This document shows, one piece after another, positions 37,048-50,500 of a stretch of 64,000 bases of DNA. The notes under the pieces are model-generated. The model made no database searches. It was not told the DNA's origin and saw only the letters and a list, made by a program, of their open reading frames with translations. A program made the translations under genes and the position numbers. The stretch spans positions 69,263 to 133,262 of the forward strand of contig DAOSEK010000003.1 in assembly GCA_035363095.1 (NCBI GenBank), written 5' to 3'. Positions within the stretch are counted from its first letter, which is position 1. Every line of letters begins with the position of its first letter. The stretch is from DAOSEK01 sp035363095. GTDB taxonomy: Archaea; Nanobdellota; Nanobdellia; Woesearchaeales; UBA119.

Positions 37048-40000
37048 TTATGGCGAATGACTCCAAACTGAAACCTCATTTGAATCAAAATAATATCCTT
37101 TTGCAGGATTCAAAGATGTAAAATCTTTGTTATTCCATGAAGGGTACCAACCCCAAGGCGAACCGGAAACAATATAGTGTATTGTAACCTCAAAGGATTG
37201 GTTTTGAGCATTAAACCTATTGATTGATTTTACAGAATTTTCGGGCTCTGTATTTATTAAAACAGGTGCATAATCTGTAGGTAATTGTGCATCTTCAACT
37301 GAAAACCAAGGTACAGTATTATAACCTTGAGATAACGAGATATTAAGATTATTTGAAGGCACCATCCCGAAATAAGTTACAATACAATTATCATCTGTTT
37401 CAAGCCAATACCCTGAATCATTTGAAATTGAAGTAAAATCCTCATCACCAATAGCCGGCACAAAATATCCAGACAACCAATCTGTTCTTTTAAATCCAGC
37501 ACTAGGCTCATATTTCCAAAGACTTTCTACACAATCTGTGTCCGTTCTGAAATAATATCCATTATTTACCTGATTTTTAAGGGTATAATTTGATAGTACA
37601 AAAGGAATGCTTATTAGATTAAATCCTGTATATAATGCTGATTCATACTTCCCCAAATGAATATTACTTATTGCCTTTGCATCTCCTCTTATAGACGCAA
37701 CTTGATAAAATTTCATTGCGTTACTTTCGTGATTATTATCAGTATAATTTAGTGCATATATTGGTGTTATATCAGGCGACCCTAAAAATCCTGAAGAATA
37801 GTTGGTAGTAAAATATAATTCATAGGAATCTGCCAAAGTAACATTTGACCAATTCAGAAATATACTTCCATTACCCATCAGTTCTATTGAAAAATTATCT
37901 GGATGAGAAAGTATTACAAACTGCCTTTCAACACTAAAATTACTCAAATTATATTGATTAAAACAAATTACTTTCCAAGTGTTTTCCCCATAAGGAACAT
38001 CTGTAATAGTTGTATTTGTTTGGGTGTTATTTTGTGTTGAAATATTACCTGTCCAATTAGCTCCATTGATATAAACTTGACATAAAAGCGTAGCAGTAAG
38101 ATTATCAGTTGCATTCCAAGAGAACAACAATGTTTTATTTGAAGTATTAAAATTATTCATTGGACTCATAAGATTAACTTTTGGCAATTCATTTGATACA
38201 ATCTGTAAAATTGAATAATTCCCAGCAGGGTCAAAGCCACTTTTTGTTGCTCTTGAAACAACGGAATAATTTCCTAAATTTAGCGTACTTGTATTATAAA
38301 TCCAATTCGAACTTCCCAAAATATTAGTTTGAGAAATATTTTGAGCAACAAGAGAATGCGTTTCTCCCATAGCACTTTGGTTAATGATTGGAGAAAGCAC
38401 ATAAGTAACATTTAATTCTACCCAATACAGATTCATAGTGCTTCCACCTGACCCACCTGTTTTGTATACCCTTCCCTGAAGCCTTGTTTTATTAAGTTCA
38501 CTCCATGAAAGTGTTGGATAAGCAGATGTAATATCTGTATATCCTGAAGTTGTTTTTACAACAGTATTTGTTCCAAGATGTGCATTGCTATAACTTGTTC
38601 CATCATTTATACTATATCTTAAATACCAGTTTCCTGCAATAGAAGTTACATCGTATCTAAATCGTATCTCAACCCTAGTTATTTGCTTGCCTGGTGTTTG
38701 GTTAATAAATGCCCTTCCATGGGCTGATTCATAACCTCCACCACCGCCGGTTTCAGAAATTACCGCTGATGTTGCATCATTATATCCAACAATATTTCCA
38801 ACATTAACAACTGAGCCTTCATCCTGAGCTGAAGCTTGAGCATAAAAAATAGCATTTGCATACTTTCCAATATCGTAATTTGGATCGCTTGCCAAAGAAT
38901 TGTTGTAATAAACGTAATAATTATCATTATTTATTGAGCTTGCACTAAGGTTTGCTTTAAATGCCACATAACACCAATTGGAATCATCTCCAGAGTAGAT
39001 TTCAACAGGAATCTCAGAGATAATACTTTGGTTTTGGTATATTATCCTTATTTCATTAACACAATCTGAGATATTTCCCGCTAGCCCAGTAATGTTGACT
39101 TCAGCCATTGCATTATTTTGGTTAGTTCCAGTTGTTTCGTTTAAAAGTATGACCTTTCTTTTAGCCCAAGAGCCATTCCACCAAGGGATTGTCGTATCCC
39201 CTTGTATTATAGAAGTTGTAACATTCAATACCAATGGATTATCAAAAAAATCTCTAACATTTGAAGTTATATTTGCCAAGGTTCCTTTCACATAAAGAGA
39301 TTGGTTTAATGAAAGATTCACATACATATTAGCATTTTCTACTGCGGTGAAAATATTTGTTTTACTAATTCCTACATTATCATAAGAATCTGTACAATTT
39401 ACATACCAATAATAATCCCCTGAAGTGGTTGTGAGAGTAAATCCTTTTGTAGTATTGACTGATACATCATTATCAAGTTGATTAAAGCTTCCATTAATAT
39501 ACAAGCTACATGAAGTAATCAATGAGTCATCAGAAACATTATATTGAAGCACACTAAGACCAGCACTAACGCTACTTTCATTTTTAGGAGAGATCAATTC
39601 AACATAGGGCTCAAATATATCATCAACAGTTATGAAATAAGTTTTCTGAACTGAAGTGTAATTCTGGGTTTCATTATAGACAACTGTAATATTATACACT
39701 CCAGGATAAGAAAAAGTTGATATGTTTTCAATAGTTCCGACTCCAATATCTATTAGTTCTCCTTGGTTATAAAGTTCAATATTTCCATCTGCAGGGTTTG
39801 TAATAATTGCTGTTATATTCACCTGTGATGTCTGATTAATTGTAATATTGCCTTCGCTTCCATTAAAATAAAGATTTATCAAAGACTGGGATTTATTTAT
39901 TAGATATTCATAAGGGCTTGTGCTGTTTTGATTATCTATAGTATCATTTGCATACCATCTATAATAATATGTTCCAGCGCTGAGATTCGTCACATTATAA

Positions 40001-43000
40001 GAATAAATATTTCCAATATGATAGGTTATGGTTTGATTTTGCATAAAGCCTGAAAAGTTATGTTCAAGTATAACTTCTGAAAGTTCAAGGTTATCAATCC
40101 ATGTTATATTAAACTCATAAAAATTCATTTGGTTATATGTTACAGGGCTTATAGGGTCTGATGATATATCGCTATATTGGGGAGGAGTTGTGTCTATTGA
40201 AAGGGTGTAATTTTTTTCATAAAATCCTGACCTCTTACTTTCATCATAGCATAAAACATTCCACACAAAAATTCCATCAGGGACAGTATAATAAAAATAG
40301 TTTGGAACACCAGTTTGTGGAGTGAGGTTATAAATTATTGGCTCAAAAGAACCACTAAAATTTGCATAAAGTGTGCAATTTAAAAGATTGGTATCGTTTG
40401 GGGTATAATTAAAAGTTACATAAGAATAATTAAAAAAAGATTCATTTTCAGGTGCATTAAGAATAACCATAGGATTAATAGTATCAACAGTAAAATAACT
40501 AACTTCTCCTTGCCTAAAGTTATGGTCTGTGCTATTATCATAACATGAAACACTCCAATTATGCTCTCCATCTGCTAAGCCTGTCGCTTCAAAGAAATTA
40601 TCCGCCAAATTTTCAACATTATAATCTGTAATGTTGTATTGCCCATCAATATAAAGTGAACAATTTTCTATTCCTGTTGCATCTTCTACAGTATAATTGA
40701 AATAAAAGCTTCCACTTTGAATATGTTCAAATGGTTCAGGATAATTTGGCGTTATGCTTGGAGGGTCATGATCACTAGATTCTAATGAAAGATTATAATA
40801 TGCCGTTACTGACTCAAGGCCATTAGTATCTGTGCAATTCACCCTCCAATTGTAGTTTCCATTTAAAAGAAATATTGAGAAATTAAAAGGAACTCCATCT
40901 GTAATATCATAGACATTTTGCTTAAAAGAATCATTAACAAGCAACGTACAAACATCTACACTTGCCAATACGTCACTTGCATTGATTGTGAAATCTACGA
41001 TATTTGTATCAGTTATAAGTTCATCATCTTCAGGCCAGATTGGCATAATCACTGGTCCCGATATATCAACTGTAAGTGTATAATTTGATGGAGCAAACGC
41101 AGAGTTTGCAGAAGTATCATTACACCACACATTCCAGATATAAACGCCTTCTGTTAAGCTGATTGTAAAAAGGTTTGGGGAAGAATTGCTAATTGAGGAA
41201 TTTGTTTGGTTATCCTCAAAAATCCCTGAAAAATTTCCATATAAGATACAGGTATCAATAGTATTTGTTTCGCTAGGAGTGTAATTAAAAGTAACCTCTA
41301 GGGTTTTTGAATAATTATTATCTCTGGGAGAATTTAAGGATATGCTTGGAGGGAGAGTATCGGTTATGTAACTATGAAAGCTTGTTGAATTTCTTGAATT
41401 TGCAAAGACATCATACCCTATAACCTTCCAATAGTATGCTTGGTTTTCATCAAATGGTATTGGAATTTCAAATGTGGTGTTATCAATTTCATATGTTCCA
41501 TAAACAAAATCTACAAAAGAAAATGTTGGGCTTTTGCTTATAAGAATTGTATAATTTAAAAAATCAGGGGTTTGTGTTTCTTCCCAAGTTAAAGTTGGGC
41601 TAAGATTACTTGATGTTGTGTTGTTACCAGGCAAAAGAATATTGAAAGCATCTGGTGGAATTGCCTGAACTTCAAATGAAAGTGCTGGGTTTAAAGTAGC
41701 GTTTTTGCCAAGAGTATCATTCGCCCAAATAAGAGTTAGATTGTAAGTCCCAACTGCAGTTGTATTATCAAAAACAAAATAGTATTCATCTCCGTTTTTG
41801 CTAAGCGTATAATTGTTTGACCAACCATTTGGATATCTTAATGTTGCAATAGCATTTGAGATTCCAAAAAAATCAGTAATACTTACATTAAACCTTACAG
41901 ACCTGTTTTGCCTTATTGTTGTCTCATTTAAAGTATAATTTTCTATTAGCGGAGTATTAGAATTGACTTTCAAGGTATAATTGCTTTGAGAAGAGTTAGA
42001 CCTGCCAGCGCCATTTGTGCAATTTACGTTCCAAATATAAGTGCCATCAGAAGGTGAAACTGTAATATTTCTTATGGTATTGTTTGTAATGTTATAAATT
42101 GTAATATTTTTATCCCAGCTTCCAGAGAAATTTGCATAAAGTGTACAATTAGATATATTTGAGAATGTCTCATCTGTTACTGTGAAATTGAAATCTATTG
42201 GGGTTGAATTTAGAACCAAATTATTAGTTGGATAATTAAGTGTCACATTAGGCGGGTTTGGACCAGTATCTACTGTTAAATAGCCAGCATATACTGTTGC
42301 CGAAGTTGGTTTTCCTCCAGTAGACCTGGTAGGGCCATCTAGGTATAAACTAAGATTTGAGAAGTCTCCAGTTGGGGCACTCCACACACATTTATACCAC
42401 CCAGAACTTGAAGCATAAAAGGTATTTGAACACCTCGGTGTTGCTCCTTGATATAAATGAAAAGTAAATTGCGCATTATTTCCTGTTGCAGCATAAACCC
42501 AAAGAGTGATATTATCAATTCTTGTTTGAGTTATATTAGGAAATCCAAATTGAGAAACCTGCCCAGAATCGATAACACTAGACAAGTAATCTGAAGTGTC
42601 TGGAAGATTTGGCTCTCTAATCCCATCACTAACTTCAGTATAAGTAGTACCTGTTCCGCCACTCCATTGTGATTGGTATGTAACATAAGGGTCGTAAAAA
42701 TACTCTGGATCAATGGCTAATACCCACGGCCTTGCTTCATAGAATACATTTTTTTGGATTTCTTGAATGTCTTGGTCTCCGTAAATATCCTGAATATCCA
42801 GAGTATCTTGAATATCCTGAATAGTCTTATACTCAATAAAAGAAGGACCTAACTCCCAAAGATAAGGAGTTATCAATGGAGAGTTTGCAACATAACTTAC
42901 CTCTGAATTATTAGTAAGACCCTGCCATTTGAGATACTTATAATCTTGATCCTCTAAAACCTCTGCTCCACCTGAATCAAAAACTGTAAAGTTTGAAGGG

Positions 43001-44565
43001 AGAACTTCTGTAAAATCAAAACCTTTACAATCAATAAAAGAAGTTATTTTTATTCTAGATTCAAAAGGGCTTTTGAATGGGTCTATTGAATAAGGAACTG
43101 TTCTTATTATGTCAAATTCGTAAAACTCTCTTACCTCAAAATAAGACTGAATATCATATTCAACAAAACCATAAGGGCTTTCTCCAATAGCTTTTACTGA
43201 AAGCAAGTATCTGCCTTCTGATTGGGTTTTTTCATATTGAGAAAAATAAATACCTTTTTGAAATTCATAAACTTCAGAATTGCGCGTTGATAGTGTAGCG
43301 ATATCGCCAGTGGGTGAAGTGATATTAATAACAATATCTGCATTTTCAACAAGCATTCCTTTTGAATCTAAAACTACAACACTTAAACCAACATTTTCGT
43401 TTGGATAAAATATTGGCTTATTTGTGTTAATTGTTGCAAGCCCAGTTTCAAAGAAAGCACTATTTTTATTAGAGAAATTCACCTCATATTCAACACCAGG
43501 AATAATATTTTTTATCTTTACTAATTCTCCAAGGCATGCCTGTTTTGAAAAATCCCAATTTTCGCACCCATAAAGTTCAGTTCCCTTTGCAATCGTAATA
43601 AAAGTTGCACTTTCAAAATCAGAATCAAGGCTTATCGAATAAGAATTAACTACTTTAACATCGCTTATCTTTTCAGGAATATTATTCTTAGATTGAATTG
43701 ATTTAACAGATTTAATACTATCAATTTTTATACTTAACTCTTTATCTTTTAATTCATCAAAAACTATATTCTTTACAAGCATTGTATCTTTTTGGTTCCT
43801 TTTAATTGGTGAATCAAATTTGAGTGTTAATTCTGAAACTTTTAATGAATTTTTTAATTGGATAATATTTTCTTCAAACTCAGATTCATTTTCCATAGAA
43901 AACTCTGCAATATTTAGTTTTATGTGCTTTCCAAGATTGTCTGTCACAACGATTTTATTTGCTAAGATTTTATTTGAAGTAGTTTTTTTATTTCTAATTG
44001 TAATACCATCAATTAATTTTTCATTGGGATTATTAATTTCTAAAGGGAGAGGTATATTATCAAGATTAGTTATTTCATTTAAGTCTAAGTCTATACTATC
44101 ATTTATTCCAAGCACAATAAAAGATGCATTTATTTCTAAAAGCAGGTTTTGATTTGGACTTGAAATATCTGGCTTTAGTCTTCCATATAAAGTATATTTT
44201 CCCAAGGTTTTTGGGATAAAAGGTATTGGAACAATGCCATTTATATCTTCGTTTTGCTCTTCTTTATTCTCTTTAGAACTAGTGAAATAGTATATTTTTC
44301 CATTGTTATCAATTGATACTTTATAATTCTCCATTCCATCAATATATATCAAAACAGTTTCTCCTATAATGAATTCAGACTGAGGGTTTCCAGAGATATC
44401 AGTTATTGTAATAAGCGCCAAAACCAAATTTGGCAATAATAAAATAATCAATATGACAGCAAGCCGTTTATATAAATAATCCTTAAAACTATTAAAGTTC
44501 AATTTTGGATGAATTCCAGCAAATAGTATTTTTCGCTTTTCCGTTCTTTTGATGTTTTTTTTCAT
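37048..44565 (-). CDS. Giant secreted Ig-repeat surface protein (2505 residues)
   Basis: Signal segment ~33-52 (KRLAVILIILLLPNLVLA). N-terminal macroglobulin-like domain (EFIIGETVLIYIDG), the conserved ELYGCENWDF...CLGEL module (~315), then a long stretch closely paralogous to the 2185-residue protein, including YFYDPYVTYQSQW. About seven Cys-paired Ig-like repeats (W-x-V-x-C motifs) follow. A DUF2341-like domain (WWNGSWAKRKVILLNE, ~1800) comes next, then a C-terminal region with two GYYF/GYW segments that looks like a ligand- or sugar-binding beta domain. Sequons are abundant. No C-terminal anchor is seen. It lies 26 bases after the 3177-residue gene, hence probably co-transcribed. Confidence 0.8.
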   Translation of the reverse strand: MKKNIKRTEKRKILFAGIHPKLNFNSFKDYLYKRLAVILIILLLPNLVLALITITDISGNPQSEFIIGETVLIYIDGMENYKVSIDNNGKIYYFTSSKENKEEQNEDINGIVPIPFIPKTLGKYTLYGRLKPDISSPNQNLLLEINASFIVLGINDSIDLDLNEITNLDNIPLPLEINNPNEKLIDGITIRNKKTTSNKILANKIVVTDNLGKHIKLNIAEFSMENESEFEENIIQLKNSLKVSELTLKFDSPIKRNQKDTMLVKNIVFDELKDKELSIKIDSIKSVKSIQSKNNIPEKISDVKVVNSYSISLDSDFESATFITIAKGTELYGCENWDFSKQACLGELVKIKNIIPGVEYEVNFSNKNSAFFETGLATINTNKPIFYPNENVGLSVVVLDSKGMLVENADIVINITSPTGDIATLSTRNSEVYEFQKGIYFSQYEKTQSEGRYLLSVKAIGESPYGFVEYDIQSYFEVREFYEFDIIRTVPYSIDPFKSPFESRIKITSFIDCKGFDFTEVLPSNFTVFDSGGAEVLEDQDYKYLKWQGLTNNSEVSYVANSPLITPYLWELGPSFIEYKTIQDIQDTLDIQDIYGDQDIQEIQKNVFYEARPWVLAIDPEYFYDPYVTYQSQWSGGTGTTYTEVSDGIREPNLPDTSDYLSSVIDSGQVSQFGFPNITQTRIDNITLWVYAATGNNAQFTFHLYQGATPRCSNTFYASSSGWYKCVWSAPTGDFSNLSLYLDGPTRSTGGKPTSATVYAGYLTVDTGPNPPNVTLNYPTNNLVLNSTPIDFNFTVTDETFSNISNCTLYANFSGSWDKNITIYNITNNTIRNITVSPSDGTYIWNVNCTNGAGRSNSSQSNYTLKVNSNTPLIENYTLNETTIRQNRSVRFNVSITDFFGISNAIATLRYPNGWSNNYTLSKNGDEYYFVFDNTTAVGTYNLTLIWANDTLGKNATLNPALSFEVQAIPPDAFNILLPGNNTTSSNLSPTLTWEETQTPDFLNYTILISKSPTFSFVDFVYGTYEIDNTTFEIPIPFDENQAYYWKVIGYDVFANSRNSTSFHSYITDTLPPSISLNSPRDNNYSKTLEVTFNYTPSETNTIDTCILYGNFSGIFEDNQTNSSISNSSPNLFTISLTEGVYIWNVWCNDTSANSAFAPSNYTLTVDISGPVIMPIWPEDDELITDTNIVDFTINASDVLASVDVCTLLVNDSFKQNVYDITDGVPFNFSIFLLNGNYNWRVNCTDTNGLESVTAYYNLSLESSDHDPPSITPNYPEPFEHIQSGSFYFNYTVEDATGIENCSLYIDGQYNITDYNVENLADNFFEATGLADGEHNWSVSCYDNSTDHNFRQGEVSYFTVDTINPMVILNAPENESFFNYSYVTFNYTPNDTNLLNCTLYANFSGSFEPIIYNLTPQTGVPNYFYYTVPDGIFVWNVLCYDESKRSGFYEKNYTLSIDTTPPQYSDISSDPISPVTYNQMNFYEFNITWIDNLELSEVILEHNFSGFMQNQTITYHIGNIYSYNVTNLSAGTYYYRWYANDTIDNQNSTSPYEYLINKSQSLINLYFNGSEGNITINQTSQVNITAIITNPADGNIELYNQGELIDIGVGTIENISTFSYPGVYNITVVYNETQNYTSVQKTYFITVDDIFEPYVELISPKNESSVSAGLSVLQYNVSDDSLITSCSLYINGSFNQLDNDVSVNTTKGFTLTTTSGDYYWYVNCTDSYDNVGISKTNIFTAVENANMYVNLSLNQSLYVKGTLANITSNVRDFFDNPLVLNVTTSIIQGDTTIPWWNGSWAKRKVILLNETTGTNQNNAMAEVNITGLAGNISDCVNEIRIIYQNQSIISEIPVEIYSGDDSNWCYVAFKANLSASSINNDNYYVYYNNSLASDPNYDIGKYANAIFYAQASAQDEGSVVNVGNIVGYNDATSAVISETGGGGGYESAHGRAFINQTPGKQITRVEIRFRYDVTSIAGNWYLRYSINDGTSYSNAHLGTNTVVKTTSGYTDITSAYPTLSWSELNKTRLQGRVYKTGGSGGSTMNLYWVELNVTYVLSPIINQSAMGETHSLVAQNISQTNILGSSNWIYNTSTLNLGNYSVVSRATKSGFDPAGNYSILQIVSNELPKVNLMSPMNNFNTSNKTLLFSWNATDNLTATLLCQVYINGANWTGNISTQNNTQTNTTITDVPYGENTWKVICFNQYNLSNFSVERQFVILSHPDNFSIELMGNGSIFLNWSNVTLADSYELYFTTNYSSGFLGSPDITPIYALNYTDNNHESNAMKFYQVASIRGDAKAISNIHLGKYESALYTGFNLISIPFVLSNYTLKNQVNNGYYFRTDTDCVESLWKYEPSAGFKRTDWLSGYFVPAIGDEDFTSISNDSGYWLETDDNCIVTYFGMVPSNNLNISLSQGYNTVPWFSVEDAQLPTDYAPVLINTEPENSVKSINRFNAQNQSFEVTIHYIVSGSPWGWYPSWNNKDFTSLNPAKGYYFDSNEVSVWSHSP

Positions 44566-44590
44566 GTTTTATTTTTCATTATTGAGCCAA

Positions 44591-47500
44591 TCAAATTATC
44601 TCAGTATAAAATACCACATATTCACTATTCGGACCTAAATAAGACCGTAGGCTTGCAGGGATTCTTATCTCAAAATCATAGGTGTCATTATAGCCTTGTG
44701 CTCCTTTATTAATAGTTGTAACAAATAAAACATCTTGGCTTTGATTGAAATTGGTGTTTCCATCCCCATAGTCCCAAAGTATTCCTGTTTTAAAATTTGA
44801 ATTATTTGTACTATTTACAACGGGCACATTCTCAATTGTTTTATAAAAAATAGTCATATTTCTAGTTTCAATTGGCACTCCCCCTAATGTGAAAGTATTA
44901 TTTATTGAATCGCCATAATTACTTGAACCTAAAGCACTATCAAGTGCTTCAAAATCATTTGGTGAGGATTGATTTGAAGTATCCCTTCCCAATGCCTGAA
45001 GTGTAGTCCAAGAGATATCTGAATCATAATCAGCTACATATATATTGCTTCCTGTTGAGTTTTCAACAAACCATTCAAATAAAATCCCTTCGTATCCATC
45101 CTGCATCTTGAGGGTATCGTTTGTATTGCCCATTACATAGTGCCAAAATACTACGGATAAAAATCTTGAAGCGTTGTTGTTTGTTTCATTTTCCTCTTGA
45201 ATCAGATTATCTGGGTCTGCAATCACAATTATTTCTGTTGTTCCTAAAGGAGCACTTAGATTAACACTTATATTTTGTGATTCACTTGGAGCTAAACTAA
45301 TGGTAAAATTTGATCCTATCTGGTTTCCCAAAACTCCAACTTGATTTTTCCATATTTGCACTATAAAATTTTCAGCAGTACTATTTCCTATATTTCTAAT
45401 GGTAGCATTAATTGTAACCAAATCATTTTCTTTTGGATTTTCATCGCTGAAATAAATCTCTGAAGGGTTTACATAAATATCCGGCATTGGAACAAAAAAG
45501 CTCCATGTTTCACTAACATTATAATTGCCTGCCAAATCTATGCAACTAACATTCCAGTAATGATATCCAGCGGATAGGGAATCAACGGAAATGTTTTGCA
45601 ATACACCTTCATCAACACTCATATTTATTTCTATAATTTCGGTATCAAAAGTAACATTGCAATATAAGGTATCTGCCATATTGTCGGTTACAGTAAAATT
45701 AAGCTCAGTTTGTGTGCCTTCTATAGGATTGCCATTTTCAGGTGCATGAAGTATTATTTGTGGAGCAACGCTATCATGATAAAATATTATCTCGCTACTA
45801 TTATGCATATTTCCTGCAGAGTCATTTGATTGTAAAATTAAGAAGTATTCACCATCAGCTACTAGTGTTATTTGAGTCTGTGAAGGGGTGTTATTAGATA
45901 CTACACCTGTTGCATTAGGGCTATTATTCAAAAAGAATGTATAATTTATATTAAGAGCCATATTATCTATTATCACAAAGTCTATTGTTGGATTTGTTTT
46001 AAACCAGCTTAAGTTTTGCGTTGTAATATTCCCAAAAGGATTGTCTATATCAACATAAAAAGTCCATTCTTCAGAAACATTATGGGCATTAAAAGAAGTG
46101 TTATCATAACACTCTATATGCCAATCATATGTTCCATTCATGCCCAATACTGTGAAATTATTTAATTCATTATTTTCCACGTTCAAATCATAGTCATACA
46201 TCCCGCCATTAAGCCAAATAGAGCAATTTTCCATCCCTGTTTCATCAGATACATTGTAATAAAATACATTTGTTGAATTATTGCTCCAGCTTGAATTAGG
46301 TGGTGAAACTAAGCTTATATTTGGAGCAAAGTATATGTTAAACATTCGTGTTTCGCTGTAATTATAATTTTGTGCTAAATCAAAACAACTTACATTCCAA
46401 TAATACTCGCCTTCAACCAAATCTTGTGCAAGAAAGCTCTTCTCTTGACTTGTATTAACTACATAAGGACCGTAATCTACTCCACTTCCATCGTTTGGTC
46501 CTAAATAAATTGAACAGCTGGCATTTGGAGACATTAAATCTGTTACAGTGTAGTTTAAGCTTATACTTCGCGAAGAGTAATTAGATATGTTTTCAGGGAA
46601 ATTTAACTCAATAAAAGGCTTTTTTGTATCAATATATATATGTGTTATTGATGAATTCCTTTTGTTATTTGCATCATCTATAACTTCAAGTATGATTTCA
46701 TAAAGCCCATCAGGATAGCTTGATAATGAAACATTCTTGCTAACTCCGGTTGTTAGATTCCCAGATGCATCTGGAGTTCCATTCACATATATTGTATAAT
46801 TAATTATACTAGACAACAGGTCCGTTGCAGATATGTTTATTTCAGGCTCTGAATAATTAAACCAGGATAAGTTCATGGTATGTATATAAGGAATCGGAGC
46901 TGTAAGGTCTATTGCAATATTTAAAGGACTTGAGTTTTTAAGCCTTGATAAATCGTCTTTTGCCTGTATAACCACAATATTGTGGCCTTCATTTAAAGTT
47001 ACATTCAAAAGATTAGATTCGCCATCATTAACATTTCCAGTAACACCAATAGGCGAACCATTTACAAAAAATGTATAATTTAAGGTTTGAAGAGTATAAT
47101 CTTCTAAAGTAAAATTAAACTCAGTTGGCTGGTAGTTAAAGATAGAATTGTTTTCAGGATAGCTTACTTCAACCCTTAAAACTGAGATATTGGCGGTTGC
47201 ATTATTGTTTGTTTCATTAAGCTCATTAATAAGCTCATCTGGATCTAATATTACATATATTGTATGATAGCCTTCACTAATTGACCATTCCACCGAAAAC
47301 CGGCTAAAGGAATCATAAGAAACATTTTGTGTGTCATTTCCTATTAATATGCCTCCATCATTAGGGTCTCCATCCCAAAAGCTTGCAACAGCATTAATAG
47401 CATCAATTCCCCCAATATTGCTAACATTTGCAATTATAGTAATTGTTTCTAAAAGGTCAGGATTTGTGTTATTAAATGTGATGTTTTGAGACTCTATGTA

Positions 47501-50500
47501 AAGGTCAGGTTGATTGATTACAAATCTTTTTGTGTCAGAATAATTGGTATTGCCAAGGTCATCAACGCAAGTTACATTCCAAAAATGCTCTCCATCTGAA
47601 AGCTCTGCCACCAAATTGCTAAAGTTATTTCCTGAATAATTATTAATATTTTCAACTAGTATATCCCCTAAAGGGTCTGTAACAAAAAGATCGCAGTTAA
47701 TTAAAACACTTGAGTTAAAATCAGTTGCATTCCACTCAAAAGTAATGTTATTATAATTAAAAGTCTGATTCACTTCAGGTGAAATCAATTCTATATAAGG
47801 TCCTAATAAATCAACATGAAATGTCTTTGGAGTGCCATTTACAGCAGTATTAGAACTAGGATCAGAACAATTAAAATCCCAAGTATATGTATTGTTTTCA
47901 AGATTTGTCAAAGTATAATTATTTTGTTGGCCCGAATTAATTGAGTTAATAGTATGATTTTCTTCACCATTTAAAATAAGGGTGCAACTAGAGATTTCAC
48001 CTGAATTATCCCTTGGTGTAAAATACAAAATAACCTCGGCAGTGTTATTCCTATAATTATTAATTGGATTTCCAAGATTCACAGTTGGTGGCTCTTGAAC
48101 GGTAAAATTTCTAGTGTCGCTGTAATTTGAATTATTTGCAGGGTCAATACAAGATACATTCCAAATATAAAAACTATCATTAAACCCTGATATAAGTTTA
48201 GTATAAGCTTCAGATTCGTTTACTAATACATTTGTAAGATTTTGTGTTCCGTTAATCGTTAGGTTACAATACAAATTTTCTGCCAGGTTATCAGTTACAG
48301 TCCAATTAAATAAAACAGATGATGAAGATAAACTATCCTCTTCGTCCGGATTTGAAAGAGTTATTTGAGGCTTTTGCCAATCAAGATAAATCGTGGCATT
48401 AGATGGATTTGAAGGATTTCCATCACCATCATAACATACAACTGTCCAATTATATTCTCCTTGCTCCATTCCAGTAAAAGAGAATGTATTATTTTGTTTG
48501 TTTAAAACTGTTGTAGTATTATCTGTATAATTTGCACTTGTGCCCCATACATTAATAGTACAGTTGACTATCTGGAAATCATCTTCAGGGATGTAGATAA
48601 AATCAATATCACTTTGGTTATGCCAGCTTAGGTTTTCAGGGCTTAAAAAAGTAACATTAGGTGGAGCAAAAACCTCAAAATCCAATTCTACAGAAGTATT
48701 ATAATTTCCCGCTTTATCAACACATTCAACATACCAGCTGTAGTTTCCATCATAAAGAAGGTAATAATGAGTATATGGAGTGCCATTTTCAGCACTTAGA
48801 CCGCTTCCTATGGAGTAAACACTGCCACTTTCATTAAGGTAAACAGTACAACTTAATGTTGGCGAAATCATGTCTTCTGTTACAAAGGTAAACGAGACAT
48901 TGTTTACCGATACTATTTCATCTTGTTCAGGGCTTATTAAACTTATATTATAAGGCTCGTGAAGGTCTATATAGTAAACCCAGTCCTGTTCTGCTGTTCC
49001 GGTCAAACTATTAGTATCATTACACCTTACGTTCCAGATATATTCTCCTTCTGGAAGGTTCACGGAAAAATTGTTTACAACATTTGGAACTATTGAATCA
49101 TTATATGTATAATCTGCACCATTTAATATCAGAGTACATCTTGTAAAAGTTTCACTCCCAAGGCTTGGGATGTATTGAAAAGTTACATCATTTAAGAGAT
49201 TTCCAGTGTTATTTGCAGGGCTTACTAATTCAATATGAGGTGGAAGCAGTACACTGAAATTTCCAAGTACAGAATAACCTGTATTTGTCGCATTATCTAT
49301 ACATGCAACACTCCAGTTATAAGCCCCAGTTCTCAGACCTTCAACGGTGTAATTTGTAATTGTGTTGTTATAGCTTACAATACTTGTATTGTTAACATTG
49401 CCATTTATGGTAAGATTACAATAGGTTATATTTGAGAATGTATCATTAGCCATCCATTGAAAAACATAATCAGTCGTATTAACTACCTCTGCTTCGCTTG
49501 GCGCAATTAAACCCACCAAAGGGTCTCCTCTATCAACAACAAAAGATCTATTTCCTGTTGTGTTAGTATTGGAGTATGTGCCTGCATCCGTACAATTTAC
49601 GCTCCAGTTGTAATAACCTTCGGGCGGATTTGTCAATGTAAAATTAGCCATCTCACCACTATTTATTTCTGTTGAGTTTGTTTGGTTAAAAACTCCGTTA
49701 ATAAATAAGTCACATGCCAAAAATCCATCATTATCGGTTGCGGTATAATAAAGAATAATATCAGTATCTTTTATGTGAGTGCCATCTTCTGGAAGATTTA
49801 AAATAAGTCTTGGAGTTTCGTTAAGGGAAAGGTTTCTTATTTCAGAGCTATTAGAATATCCGCCAACATCTGTGCAGTTTACATACCAATCATGTTCGCC
49901 ATCAGAATACCCATAGCCTGTAACGTTTTGCCTAATACCACTCGTGGCATTTGCAGTTATATTCTCTAAGCCATCAAAATATAAAGTACAGCTAAGATTA
50001 TCGTAATTATCAGTAACGGTATAAGAAAACAAGATTGTGGAATTGGTTAAATTGGCAGAGGGCTCTGGTTCGTGAAGCTCTATTAGGGGCGGAGTTATAT
50101 CAACATAAAATGTCCAGTTTGCTGTGGAAGCATTATTCCCACCATCATCAAAGCAAGTTACGCTCCAGTTATATCCAGTTTCTTCAAAATCAGAAGTGAA
50201 GTTATTAAGCCCGTTAATCAGACCGGTTTGATTGCTTTGATTATAAACTCCGTTAATAAAAAGCTGACATTCGGTAAGGGCAAAGTTATCATATGCATTA
50301 TAAGTTAATGTTACTGTTGTAGAATTAACACCGTTGTAATTTCCTGGATTTAAAAGATTTACCAACGGAGACTGGTCACTTACGGTAATATTTCTTGTTT
50401 CTGATACATTAAAATTATTTGCTAAATCACTGCAATTTACATACCAGCTATAATTCCCTATTTCAAATCCATATACAGTAACATTAGTTGCAGTTGCATT